Origin: Chara braunii
Taxonomy: Eukaryota > Streptophyta > Charophyceae > Charales > Characeae
DNA: 20,886 nucleotides
Reading direction: 5' to 3'
Assembly: GCA_003427395.1 (NCBI GenBank)
Contig: BFEA01000886.1
Coordinates: 240,810 to 261,695 of the forward strand
Below the pieces are notes generated by a model. It was not told where the DNA came from. It saw nothing but the letters and a program-made list of their open reading frames with translations, and made no database searches. Positions 1-9,514 of this stretch are shown here, one piece after another. Each line of letters opens with the position of its first letter. Position 1 is the stretch's first letter. The position numbers and the translations under genes are program-made.

Positions 1-90
1 GCATCACGCACAGCGCACCCTGGTGCGCACGCATCTCGGGTTCTCGCACCGCGCACGGCGCAGCGCACAGGGTCGATGCGCCGCAAGTAT
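1..90. repeat. GC-rich GCGCAC-type low-complexity segment
   Basis: The first 90 bases are rich in imperfect GCGCAC/GTGCGC words and contain short inverted pairs such as GCGCACC with GGTGCGC. Composition changes sharply near base 91, where degenerate Penelope-like coding sequence begins on the minus strand. This is either another insertion that cuts the Penelope element or a locally expanded simple repeat. The window edge prevents a decision. Confidence 0.4.
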
Positions 91-435
91 GGTTTACACA
101 CATTAGTTTCCACGTATTTAGACTTGGTTGAACTCTCAACCGCAGTACACTCAAGCTTCGGCAACGGGGGGTACGAAGTCTTAAAATTCCGGATCAACTG
201 CATGTCTTGCTAAGGATTATCTTTCTTCCCAACGACAACAAGAAAAAGATCATCCATCAATCTTAACCCACGAATGAATTTTTCGTCAGTGCCAAGAGAC
301 TTCACCCACAAATACTTGTCATAACTGCAAACGAAATTTGCAATTGGTGGGCTAAATCCTTTCCCCATTGGAATGCCCTGTATCTGTTTCAGCATCTTCC
401 GTTGAACCTCAAAGTAAGCATGGGAAATATCGAAC

Positions 436-439
<4 letters not shown>
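91..439 (-). pseudogene. Penelope-like element RT fragment, downstream half (motifs B and C)
   Basis: The minus-strand translation reads FDISHAYFEVQRK, then QIQGIPMGKGFSPPIANF, then RLMDDLFLVV. In Penelope-like retroelements these correspond to the segment before motif B, motif B (GIPMG.xSP.xAN) and the catalytic motif C (usually Y/F-x-DD; here L-M-D-D). A TAG stop follows at 210-212. Homologous-looking sequence continues to about base 95 (YPPLPKLE, then SKYVETNV), as expected for the region after motif C. No GIY-YIG endonuclease domain is visible; it would lie outside the window or be lost. The N-side of the fragment abuts the poly(A) tail of a LINE, and the lysine run in the naive ORF is that tail. 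The missing upstream RT half is found at 11266-12720 in the same orientation. PLE assignment is fairly secure from the motifs; the subfamily cannot be named. Confidence 0.75.

Positions 440-479
<40 letters not shown>
440..479 (-). other. LINE poly(A) tail (poly(T) on plus strand)
   Basis: Forty uninterrupted T on the plus strand equal a 40-nt poly(A) tail at the 3' end of the minus-strand LINE. It directly follows the LINE 3' UTR and directly precedes Penelope-like codons, so it marks the 3' insertion junction. The uniform length, against heavy decay elsewhere, may reflect microsatellite slippage or assembly collapse rather than a young insertion. Confidence 0.85.
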
Positions 480-482
<3 letters not shown>

Positions 483-483
483 G

Positions 484-525
484 CTCCATCTATTGGTGGA
501 GAGCATCACCTGCTGGAAAGCAGGT
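484..525 (-). promoter_or_regulatory. Two stem-loops at the LINE 3' end
   Basis: Just inside the poly(A) tail are two inverted repeats. The first pairs ACCTGCT with AGCAGGT (508-514 with 519-525, 4-nt loop, 7 bp perfect). The second pairs CTCCA with TGGAG (484-488 with 497-501, 8-nt loop). Many plant L1-type and stringent-type LINEs carry a 3'-terminal hairpin that their own RT recognises for target-primed reverse transcription; the position here fits. Function is inferred from family knowledge. Confidence 0.6.
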
Positions 526-714
526 CCGGCGTCCCTTACATGAAATAAATTTGAACCAGTTTAGAAATAATAAATGACGATTTCGAAAGGGGAATCTCTT
601 CACCTTGATCTAGGCACCAAATTTTGTTATTTCTTGCTAATTCCTCTTCTCTCTTCTTCCCTAACCCAAAACGTACACCCTGGAGAAAACAAACCAGTCT
701 TTTCCCAAAGCATG
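526..714 (-). other. LINE 3' untranslated region or extreme ORF2 C-terminus
   Basis: This stretch lies between the last recognisable ORF2 frame (stop at 715-717) and the 3' hairpins. A 60-codon open frame (536-718) overlaps the end of ORF2 in another frame and shows no recognisable motif. It may be the true C-terminus reached through a frameshift, or plain 3' UTR. Nothing decides between them. Confidence 0.45.
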
Positions 715-1259
715 TCATTGAACCTCAACCATTGCCAATTCTGAGAGAGGGAAGGGATCAAGAAAACAATCTGGGGATCTGAGTGTGACTCCTGGTTGAA
801 GAGAAAACCAATCCCTGAAGTTTAGGTGGAAGTCTCGCTTTAGAGGTTCCTCCTGCACTTCACCTCCTGGCCATTTCACTTCTCCCAAGCTTCTCCCTTC
901 ACCACCCCCCAGCCAGTCAAGATTGAATTTTTGAATATTATTAAGAATATCCTTTTTTTGATAGGACTGTTTTAACTTAGCACAGACAGATTTCCAATGC
1001 TCACATATTTCTGTCTGTACAAATTGGACAATGATCTCAACAATTTTTGATCCTTCCAATTTTACATCTTCCTTTCCATGGAGACATCTTTTGTACCATA
1101 TTACCCACAGAATGACTTTCCGTCCTATTTAAAAAAAAAATGTCTGAAATTCTGAAAGTTGTATATCATTTGGTTCCCAATGACCCAGATGAATGACTCT
1201 CCAATCCCATGGCCAGTCAATTCTTGTTAAACCTCTCCACACACAGTCTCATCTTCTCC

Positions 1260-1465
1260 ACAACAATACTGTACCCGGACATTGCATGAACAAGTGTTCA
1301 ATAGTCTCCCTGATCTTCTTACCAGGATAGTTAGAAAGGCATGATTTACACCATGGGAATGTCAAACCTCTTTGTTCCAAGGTGGTATGGTCTATCAACC
1401 AGTCATTTGTAGGCAAACATCTATGTAGTATTTGCCATTGCAGAGAGGAGAACTTTGCTGGTCTC
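1260..1465 (-). other. ORF2 C-terminal zf-RVT-type zinc-binding region
   Basis: One uninterrupted frame encodes FSSLQWQILHRCLPTNDWL, then FPWCKSCLSNYPGKK, then ETIEHLFMQCPG. The order W-x-x-L-H-x-x-L-P-T-N, C-x2-C, H-L-F-x-x-C is the signature of the zinc-binding region (zf-RVT, Pfam family name) at the C-terminus of plant LINE ORF2 proteins. It is the strongest hint in the window for a green-lineage element. A TGA follows shortly after, then more ORF2-like sequence. Confidence 0.8.
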
Positions 1466-2499
1466 TGTTTTAGTTTATTGAAAAATTTTATATTTCGAAA
1501 TTTTTGAGTATCAATATTCAGATGTCTGACCCACCGATCTCTTATTATGGACGATACAGCTACCCTTGGTCTTAATAATCAGTAGGTTGACTTGACTGAG
1601 AGGGATTGCAATCTGAGTGGCTTACCGTTCTTCTCGGTTTGCCATACCCATTCAGATGGGTCCAAAGGTAAGTCCGGAATCGGGCATTGTGGTTGAAAAA
1701 CTCACCATCTTTTAATTGCAGAGATGAAAATGACTTTAATCCTGAAGATTTCTTTGGAGGGAAAAATTTTTACTTCGTTGTCCGGAGAGGGAAGGAGGAG
1801 ATAATTTGTGGTTATTTTGAAGAGAGCAATCAAAGCTCCTTCCTCCACTAGACTCATTATTTGACCCACTTGCCAATATTCTGGATCATGCACAACCATT
1901 ACCCAATCTCCTTCTTGTAGACTTACTCCTTTCTTTAGCAACCTCACCCATCCCAGAGGAATGGAGCAAATCATCTGATCGAGGTTTTGGGGTAGCCTGT
2001 GGGCATTTTTTTTTTTTTTTTCAAGTTGAGTAGGAGACATCCAACCCTTTTTCTCCTGGTCCCAAATATCTTTGACCCTTAATACCCCTTTTTTCACCAA
2101 TTGAGACCAGGGAGATTGAGAACTATTGTAGACACAACCATTACTGTCTGTTATCCCTCTGTTCCCGAACAAAGGCTACCTCAAAATCCCCTCAAATCGT
2201 GCGGGGAAGGGTTTGTTTGGTAGGGGCAGTCTACGCCACCTTTTTAGTAAAGAAAGTCATAGGTTAGCTAGAAGAAGATTGGCTCGAGCTGCTCATCTCT
2301 CCCCCTCTTCCTTTGAATGTGCATTAGGACGAGGAATGTTCCAAAATCTATCCTCCACCCAAGTGAGGGGGTGGACCTCTGAAGGAGAGCTCAACGCCAA
2401 TCTTCTAAGTTGTTATAGTACCAATGGCTGCCAAGGCTTGTCAATACCAAGAATGAGATCTATTATCCATTGTAGAGACAAAGCTTGAGTTTGCAGAGT

Positions 2500-3790
2500 T
2501 GGGTCAAGAATTCCCAACCCCCCCCTTGGACTTAGGCTGAATCAACGTCAGCCATGCTACTCTGGGAATTACTCTTTCTTGTTCATGATCCCTCCTCCAT
2601 AGAAAGGCCGATACTTGTTTTTGAAGTTGTTTAGTACGTGATTTGCTAATTGCCCATAATGCCGATTTATACCATATCGAGGCTAACATTACATTATTTA
2701 TTACTACAGATCTTCCAAAAAGAGAGGAGTGTAAGCCTTTCCATTTATTCATTTTTTCTATAGCAGGTTTAGAAATTCACTCATCATTGGAAACAGGTTT
2801 GTCAAATGCAGAAAGAGACACCCCCAGCATTCTCCGTAGAGTCTTCAGGGGTACCCATTGCACCCTGGGGGATTCTGGAGGATGATCTCCATTAGAGTGA
2901 ATCCACCACCCTTGAGTTTTATTTCCCCAATTGACTTTCATATTAGAGACAACTGAGAATTTATCCAGCAAATTCTTGATTTCCTTCATATTTTCAGCTA
3001 AGGCTTCCATCATAATGGTCAGGTCATCTGCGAACATGGAGGCTATAGGAATCGCTTCCTCAGGTATACCCGAGATATGAAGGCGTTTAATGTTGTGATT
3101 AGCTCTAAGATTGGCATCAGAGCTTCCATCACAATTATGAAAAGGAAAGGGGTCAGCGGATCCCCTTGTCTAACTGACCTCTGAAGATGTATTTCTGGTG
3201 ACAACAGACCATTAACAAGAATACGTGTTGTAGCATTTATATGCAAAATTTTAACCCATCTTTTCATATCAGGGCCAAAGTTTAACTTTTGCAAACAAAC
3301 ATCCAAGAATCTTCAATCAACATGGTCATAGGCCTTTTCAAAATCTATAAAAACAAAAGCAACATTACTTTTGGATTGTCGTGAGAGTTTGATTATTTCG
3401 TTAATTAAAAGAATATTATCCTGTATATGCCTCCCATTTATGAATCCTGCTTGCGAGGAGTGAATTATATCAGGCATTACTGAAATCATCCGATTTGCAA
3501 TTGCTTTTGCCAATAACTTATAAATAACTGTTAGTAAAGTTATTGGTCTATAATTCCTGATGTCTGCTTTGTCCCCTTTTTTATACAGTAAGGTAAGTAT
3601 TCCATGACTTCTTACCTGACTCTCATACCTCTTGAAAGCAATGCATTAAGTATGAGGAAAGAGAAAACCACATTGTTTCCCAAAATTCCTTAGGGAGGCC
3701 ATCCACCCTTGGAGTCTTATCTACGTCCATTTGTATTAAAGCAGTCCAGATTTCATCCTTTGTTAGTGGACTCTCTAGCGCATCACATTG
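2500..3790 (-). other. ORF2 reverse transcriptase domain
   Basis: Blocks in order are KTPRVDGLPKEFW (usually KSPGPDGL; Gly to Arg here), the LYKKGD block with NYRPITLL, SSQAGFINGRHIQDNILL, motif A FIDFEKAYDHVD (catalytic Asp at 3343-3345), RQGDPLTPFLF (motif B), and motif C FADD (3023-3034). Thumb-like sequence follows, then WLTLIQPKSKGGVG. All three catalytic aspartates are present, yet the domain is broken by two frameshifts and two stops. The motif style fits plant-type L1 elements. Confidence 0.88.
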
Positions 3791-4429
3791 TTCTTGGTTA
3801 ATGGATTGGAAGAGTGGTTCCAGAAAGAGACGAATGGCTTGATCATCCTCTTGAATATAGGTGGGATCTTTGGATGAGAGAAATAGTCTTTTGAAAAAGT
3901 CATAGGCAACTTTTAGACTAGCTGCAGAGAATGCAGCCATCAGGGGATCTTGAGAAGTCTCAGGATAAAAAAACCTTTCTATGGATGCGTGTTTGGCTCG
4001 TGACCGGGCCATAGCAAAAAATGATGTATCCATTTGTCCTTCAGAAGAAAATCTTGATAGCTTACCTCTGATTAATTGGCCTTGCCAACGATGTTGTGCG
4101 AAGGTTAAAAGTTGGTTCCTAAGCTCTTGAATTTTGATAGTTTGGGATGATTCACCAAGTTGGTCCTGAGATTCATAATTTAGAATTTGTTCTTGAACAT
4201 TTATTTCTTGTAGATATCTATTTCTTGCTTGTAGTTTTGAATACTCGTTACACTTTTTTGCAATAAACACCAGACCATTGTTAAACCAAGAAATATAGAA
4301 ATCTTGTTTCTCTTTTGTTGATTGCCAATATTCCCACACATCCGATAAATATTTTTTGAACTGATTATGAGATAACAGGGATGTATTAAGTTTGTAAAAC
4401 CCCTTTCCTTGATCTGGTTTCTTCTTAAA

Positions 4430-5230
4430 GGATAAGAGTATTGCACACATTTTGTGATCTGCACCAGACCATGGACTCTACGAAAAAATAGTTGCCCAAA
4501 CAAGAGCTCTATCTAGATCTTCAAACATCAGAATTAAGTCTATTCTAGATCTAGAATGCAGACGATTCCCATGATTATGTATACATGTGAAAAACCTTTC
4601 ATGAGGAAATATCATTTGATAAGAGTCGAAAAGATGCTCATTTTCGCACAATGCTTGTATTATTTTTCCGTCTTCCTCTATATAAGGAGGACATGGGGAA
4701 GGAATCTTCCAACGATCCAGCCATCTATCCGGGGCAGCGTTAAAATCACCTGCCATTACTATGGGCATCCCATCCGGAATCTGTTTCCTAATATCTTGAA
4801 AGAATTTGACTCTTTCTTCTATATCATTAGGACCATATACATTAATTACACATATAACTTCTAACTCAATCATTAGGATTGCCGAAATCCATCAGCCTTG
4901 TTCTTTGTCAGCCACCCAATGAGTTATCTCTGCCCTGGACTCCAGAGGGACCCAGATAGCTACTCCAGGTGAGGCACTTCTTGGAGTCGGGGCGTTAATC
5001 TTATTGAATGGCCATACTATGTTATGGGCCCTAGTGTGAGCGGGAGTATTGGTAAGATGTGTTTTCTGTATGCATATGATGTCACACCATGCTCTTCCCC
5101 CTACCCCTTTCAATTGTTCTATTATAACCTTTCTTTTTTCCGCATCTGCTGTGGCTAAACCATTAACATTAAGAGAGCGGAGATCCAAATCTGCAGATTT
5201 TGTTGCACGGTACCAAGCTGGATTCTTACC
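4430..5230 (-). other. ORF2 apurinic/apyrimidinic-type endonuclease domain
   Basis: Conserved blocks visible are RSLNVNGL (Asn motif), DIICIQKTHL, VINVYGPN, MAGDFNA, RSRIDLIL and SGADHK. In the family the third catalytic block is Q-E-T-H; here codon 5063-5065 is AAA, giving Lys for the metal-binding Glu. GAA to AAA is a single transition. The domain is also split by a TGA (4892-4894) and a TAG (4478-4480), both without loss of frame. Confidence 0.85.
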
Positions 5231-5275
5231 ATAATATGTTTGTAAAGCCTCCATTTTAACTAAAACTTTAACCAA

Positions 5276-5444
5276 AATTTTGATACTCAGATCTCTGTCT
5301 TATATTACTTCAGAGGCGGGTCCAATTACCATTATCCAACTCTACTGAGGATTGTAATATTCCTCTTCGCAAAATAATGTTGAGGAAGGCAATTACATCC
5401 GAAGCAGACCATACAACATTTGCTTTAACTTTAAGACTTTGTAG
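5276..5444 (-). other. LINE ORF1-ORF2 spacer
   Basis: About 170 bases separate the last ORF1 frame (stop at 5445-5447) from the first ORF2 Met. No further motif is visible. Because both ORFs are frameshifted, the true spacing in the active ancestor is unknown. Confidence 0.5.
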
Positions 5445-8400
5445 TTATAACAATGCTGAGTGAGAAAACCATCTCAAACCTGCCTCTTTCTGTTCTTCGA
5501 AACGAACGAACGTGTCCCTTTTGGTCATATGGACCTTATCCCCTATTTCTGTGAGAGTTGCTTGAGGACCAGGATCATAGTGCTTTACCAAAAAATCATG
5601 CATATCTCGTTTGAATGTACGATCCCCAACATTTTGATAGTCAACATATGTTGACCATCCTCTCAATGTGACTCCCCCATATTGGTCTTGGCCAATTGGT
5701 GAGAGACCCACCTCCCATCTGCCCCCTTTTTTCTGACCGGGACAATCAGATTACCTTTAGGCAGTTGAGGCCTAGTCGCATGACCCTTTTCCAGCACATG
5801 CCTCATTTTTTGCCTTTTACTTGAATCCTGTGTCACCGGTGGAGAGGGAGTGGTGTCCTTTTGCCTATGAACAGACCCTTGCTGTTCTGACAGGGGTGAG
5901 ATCAATTGTGTCTGTGATAGTGGAGATTGGACGAAGGACCCAATCATCTCTTATTGTGTCTCCTTTTCCTGTTGAAGTTCTGACTCAGATTTTCATGCAT
6001 GAGGGGTGATGACCCGATTCTCTTTTTGCTCTTGCATGAGAAATGATTGACCATTTTCATCCACGTAAACTACTTGTCCCAGTGCTTCCACCCCACTGCT
6101 AACTGGGGGGAGGGGCTGTAAAGAATCATGACCATTATTGATCACATGGACTAAATGACCTTGTATCTCCTCCTCGTTGTTCACTATTGAAGGAGATTGA
6201 TGAGATTCCCCTTCTTGAGATTGTATAGGGATAGAAAGTATGACCCCTTTATTTACTGCCACCAATGCGAAATTCATTTCTCCTTCCTCCTTACCCTTAT
6301 CAGGTGGGGGGGGCTGTGGTTGAAAAATAGACAATACTGCGCTGAGCATACGCTGACTAGCCACCGTCTATTTTGCACCTGTCGGGAGTCCCTCAGCGAG
6401 TACCTTTTTCAAGGCAGGGTTAGCTTCCATCAAGTTAATGAGTTGAACATAGGAAGTATCCCAAAAATCTGTTCAGGCTGCTCCATATTTTAATTTAAGC
6501 TGTTGGAGCAGCCACTCTGCGAGTTGAACCATCTTTTGTTCCACAGTTATGGATTCTTCCTTTCCTAAAGGGGAAGCTTCAGCCATTGGGGAGTCCACAT
6601 CTATCTGTTCCGAATCAATATCCATTGGAGCAGACCCAAATGCTTCTCGAAAAAAATCTTGCTGAAGATCCTCTTCTCGTATTTGGGGTTGTTCCTCTGC
6701 ACTTGATCCTGGAGTTTGGGAAACCTCTTCTACCAGGTTACCCCCCTAATCATTTTTATTGACTAGTGTTGACCCTTCCTTTGGCTTCCATGTTTGTTAT
6801 TCATAAGAACTTCCTCTGATTTTAATTATTTTTCTTTTTGCTATTTTTTTCTGCTTTGTCCTTTTTTTGATTAAAGGTAGATTTTGTGAGTGCTCCGGTT
6901 CACTACCTATTTCTTGCTCTATTACTGTGTCTTGAATCCGATCGTGACAATCTTTTGAGGATGCAGTTAGTTGTGGTGACAAGGCAATTATATTTGTGGA
7001 ATTACCTACCTCATTCAGGTAATCCAACGGATTTGGCTCTCGTGACCCTTGTGTTGCTGTCTTCTCTTGGCTTGAACCTGGAGCAACATCCTTCTCTCTT
7101 GTACCGTGCAAGGTTTGGTTTGGAGAGGGGGGGGATGGGGAGGGGCTGGACTTATTCATAACTTTGTCCGTTGGTTCCGATGCTGTCCAGCTATCCGGGG
7201 GCTTCGTGTCCTAATTTGGATCCCCTTCTTTTTCCCACGTCCAACCCTTTGGCTTCGAGCCTTTTCCTGACCCTTCAATGTACACCCATCCCTCAAGACC
7301 CTGATCCACAGTCCTCCATAGATTACCTTGGAAAGGGTCTCTGATCAGTCTCCCGGTCACCCTTTGTCTGCGTGCCGGGTTCTGTACACAGGCCTGGTCT
7401 GTACTAAGGTGTCCATAGGTTTTACAGCGGAAATACCACGAATGCAGTTTGTGTGCCGTGTGAATATGAAATTCTTTCCCCCCCGCTCTGTAAGGGATCT
7501 CATCATCTATTGTGAACGGGAGGTTGGTGGGATGGTTAAGTGCCAACATTAAATAATCGTCCCGTCTTGTTGCGAATGCAGGGAGGGGATCAATGAAGTC
7601 CACAATATCATGTACCTCCCCAAAATCATATATGAAGGCAGCTTGGATTTCTATTGGAATACGACAAAACTCCACCCAGTAAAAATCTTCCATCATCTAA
7701 CGCCTCCGTTCATCTGGACCCGGTTTTTTAGGGGTCCACGGATCTATTCGGACTTCTGATCGATCACATCTCAGCTTTCTCCATTGGTCAATTAACCTCT
7801 TGTCAGATTCGTGTATACTAAGCACAGTAAAAACTGACGCTGAAACTGGCTAAACCAGGAAATCCTCCTTAGCAGCTTCTTGGCTGCCTTTAAGGGAAGC
7901 CAGGTGCCTACCTATCCATTTGACCTTTATATTCACAGACTTGAATGTTGCATCATCATGAAAAACCCAGTTACTTGCATGCCTCTGGTACACAGCATCA
8001 CGTTCTGCTAACTTCTAGGCTGGGTAGACCTTGATCATGGACTTTTTTCCTCCACAATCTACCACCCTGTTTTCCGATTGACCAATTAATTTAGACAGAA
8101 AAAATGCACGTGCTGATGGTAGATTAGATAGAGGAATTTGGAGTGCACAGACGAGGTGACCCGATCTCTTTACTTATAGTGTTTTGGATTGAAAGAGACC
8201 TTTTGCTTTTTCAACCCACGTTGCAGGCCTTTCTTGATTGTTTTCCATGCCGTTTAATACAGAGGAAGGTAGCTGGGTTCCAGACAGCAGAGCTTGCGAA
8301 GATGAGGAATCACTGCCCATCTCCTCCCTTCCCCTTTCCTCTTTGTCTCCTTCTCCTCCATAACTCTCCTTTTCTCCTCCTCTTCCCCTTCCTTCCTTTC

Positions 8401-8932
8401 CTTCCCTTCCTCCCCTACCTCCCCTCCCCTCATTTTCCATTCCTCTCCCTCCCTCCCTCTTTCCCTGATAATTAGAAATCCTCCCAACTGCCTCCTGTAA
8501 AGTAGGGAACTCCAGCTTTTTTGCTCCCTTACCCTCCTCCAAGGTGTACGATGGATTGATTACCATTGCCCGGTTCTGCTGGTTGACACCCCACCCTCCT
8601 TTCCCCAGATGAGACTTAATCAGAGAGGCCATGGGAGAAGGATGAAAATTGCCACTCGTTACTTTGAAGGAGGACGAACGAACACTGAGATTGCTCTGGG
8701 AGAGGGTCTGACTTTGGTAGGCCCTCTCCTCCTCTGTGAGGATTTCCCCTTCTGGGGTGACAGACAATGATTCAATCTCTCTGCATGCTGCCAGTTGTGT
8801 CTGTTTGTTTTGTAGGACTTGCCTGATCGGCGCGAGTAACTGCTTATGTGCTAGTTGTCTCATTGCCCCATAAAACATAAGCATCAAATCAACTTGCCTA
8901 TGTATCCTTTGATGACGAATAATACGCGTCAT
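5445..8932 (-). pseudogene. LINE ORF1 (nucleic-acid-binding, zinc-knuckle) pseudogene
   Basis: One frame runs from the Met at 8932 to about 5663, then shifts and ends at 5445, roughly 1,160 codons. In that frame there are 11 stops: TAA at 8174, 6797 and 5951; TAG at 8015, 7850, 7697, 7211, 6746 and 6368; TGA at 6473 and 5993 (lowest coordinate of each codon). The flanking translation stays protein-like throughout, so these are point lesions in one ORF. Parts: a basic N-terminus, a Gly/Arg/Glu low-complexity stretch (8320-8470), a DUF4283-like region with W-x-P and FYWVEFCRIPIE (about 8170-7500), then a zinc-knuckle remnant YFRCKTYGHLSTDQAC whose first Cys is Tyr, and a long Ser/Pro/Glu/Lys-rich tail. 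In such LINEs ORF1 binds element RNA in the RNP. It is longer than plant ORF1 proteins usually are. The family call rests on motif layout only. Confidence 0.75.
8333..8465 (-). repeat. Polypurine tract coding Gly/Arg/Glu within ORF1
   Basis: On the plus strand this is almost pure pyrimidine (TCC/CTT words). On the minus strand it encodes a low-complexity run of Gly, Arg and Glu in the ORF1 frame. Either it is an RGG-like disordered linker in ORF1 or a simple repeat that expanded in frame. Such tracts can also form triplex DNA. Confidence 0.7.
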
Positions 8933-9514
8933 GATGATTTAAAAAATATTTAAAAATCCACCTTCAAAAGAAAGAAAGCGATACAAAAGATAGAAGTCTA
9001 ATGCCCAATTTTGTGATCATAGATTTTTTCTTTCCTTTCTTTTATTTTCTTTCTTAATTAAAATGGAATATAATTTAAAGGATGACTGGCTGGGGAGATC
9101 TGAAAAAAAAAGGGGGAAGTAGAAGCAGGGAGAAAATGAAAGATGGGAGGGGAACGAGGTGCTTCACTCAGATTTTTGTCTTCATGATCGAGCTGTCAAT
9201 GTGCCTATGCAGATTCCCACCAATAGACTCGAGCTTCCTTGACAACAGTGGCTGCTCCCGCGAATCCTTTAGTGAAAATGCTCCACCCTTGTTATTAGCT
9301 CTGCTCCTCTACACCCCTGAACTTCCACTGCCCTGTCATCCACCTCTCTTCTAGTCTTCCCACCTTTGTATACGTCAGCCAGACGCCTCCCTAGCCTCCA
9401 ATGGACTGACGGCTTCACCAGTGTATCCCCCTTCTCAAAATCAGTGAGCGCCAGCTCCTCGTGTCAGATGGTCTCCTCCCCTTCTTTCCCCCTTGAGACC
9501 GTCTCACTCACCCT
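8933..9514 (-). promoter_or_regulatory. LINE 5' leader upstream of ORF1 (inferred)
   Basis: No gene is supported here. The first 130 bases are A/T-rich with a pyrimidine run at 9029-9055; the rest is mixed. It lies between the ORF1 start and the tandem array and has no frame matching other elements. If the array belongs to the LINE, this is the proximal 5' UTR. Confidence 0.4.

Larger units (their letters stand above)
715..5275 (-). pseudogene. LINE ORF2 polyprotein pseudogene (endonuclease, RT, zf-RVT)
   Basis: Translation in shifting frames gives one LINE ORF2 of about 1,520 codons. Domains in order: an AP-like endonuclease (RSLNVNGL, GDFNA, SGADHK), a connector, the reverse transcriptase (LYKKGDKADIRNYRPITLL, FIDFEKAYDHVD, RQGDPLTPFLF, FADD), a thumb-like region (SLFGRSVVINNV), and a C-terminal zinc-finger region (CKSC ... 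HLFMQC) followed by LWVIWYKRCLHG. The enzyme would nick target DNA and reverse-transcribe its own mRNA there. Lesions include a TGA at 4892-4894, a TAG at 4478-4480, a frameshift and TGA near 3623, a TGA at 3313-3315 replacing the usual Trp after YDHVD, a frameshift near 3040-3100, a TGA at 2777-2779, a frameshift at the C8 run 2518-2525, and later stops. Key residues are also changed (endonuclease E to K, RG to RS before RQGDPL). The start at 5275 is the first Met in frame; a second Met lies 7 codons later. Not functional. Confidence 0.9.

Noticed and set aside
2213-2488. Plus-strand 91-codon open frame
   Set aside because: It is antisense to LINE ORF2 sequence that reads coherently on the minus strand (LDPTLQTQALSLQWIIDLI).
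4556-4864. Plus-strand 102-codon open frame
   Set aside because: It is antisense to the LINE endonuclease domain.
5951-8176. Altered genetic code or programmed stop readthrough in ORF1
   Set aside because: All three stop codons occur, ORF2 has frameshifts and changed catalytic residues as well, and every stop fits a simple transition. Decay is the simpler explanation.
9187-9200. Target-site duplication matching the LINE 3' flank (ATCGAGCTGTC against ATCGAACTGCC)
   Set aside because: Only 9 of 11 bases match and no Penelope coding sequence lies beside it; the junction near 11266 fits better.
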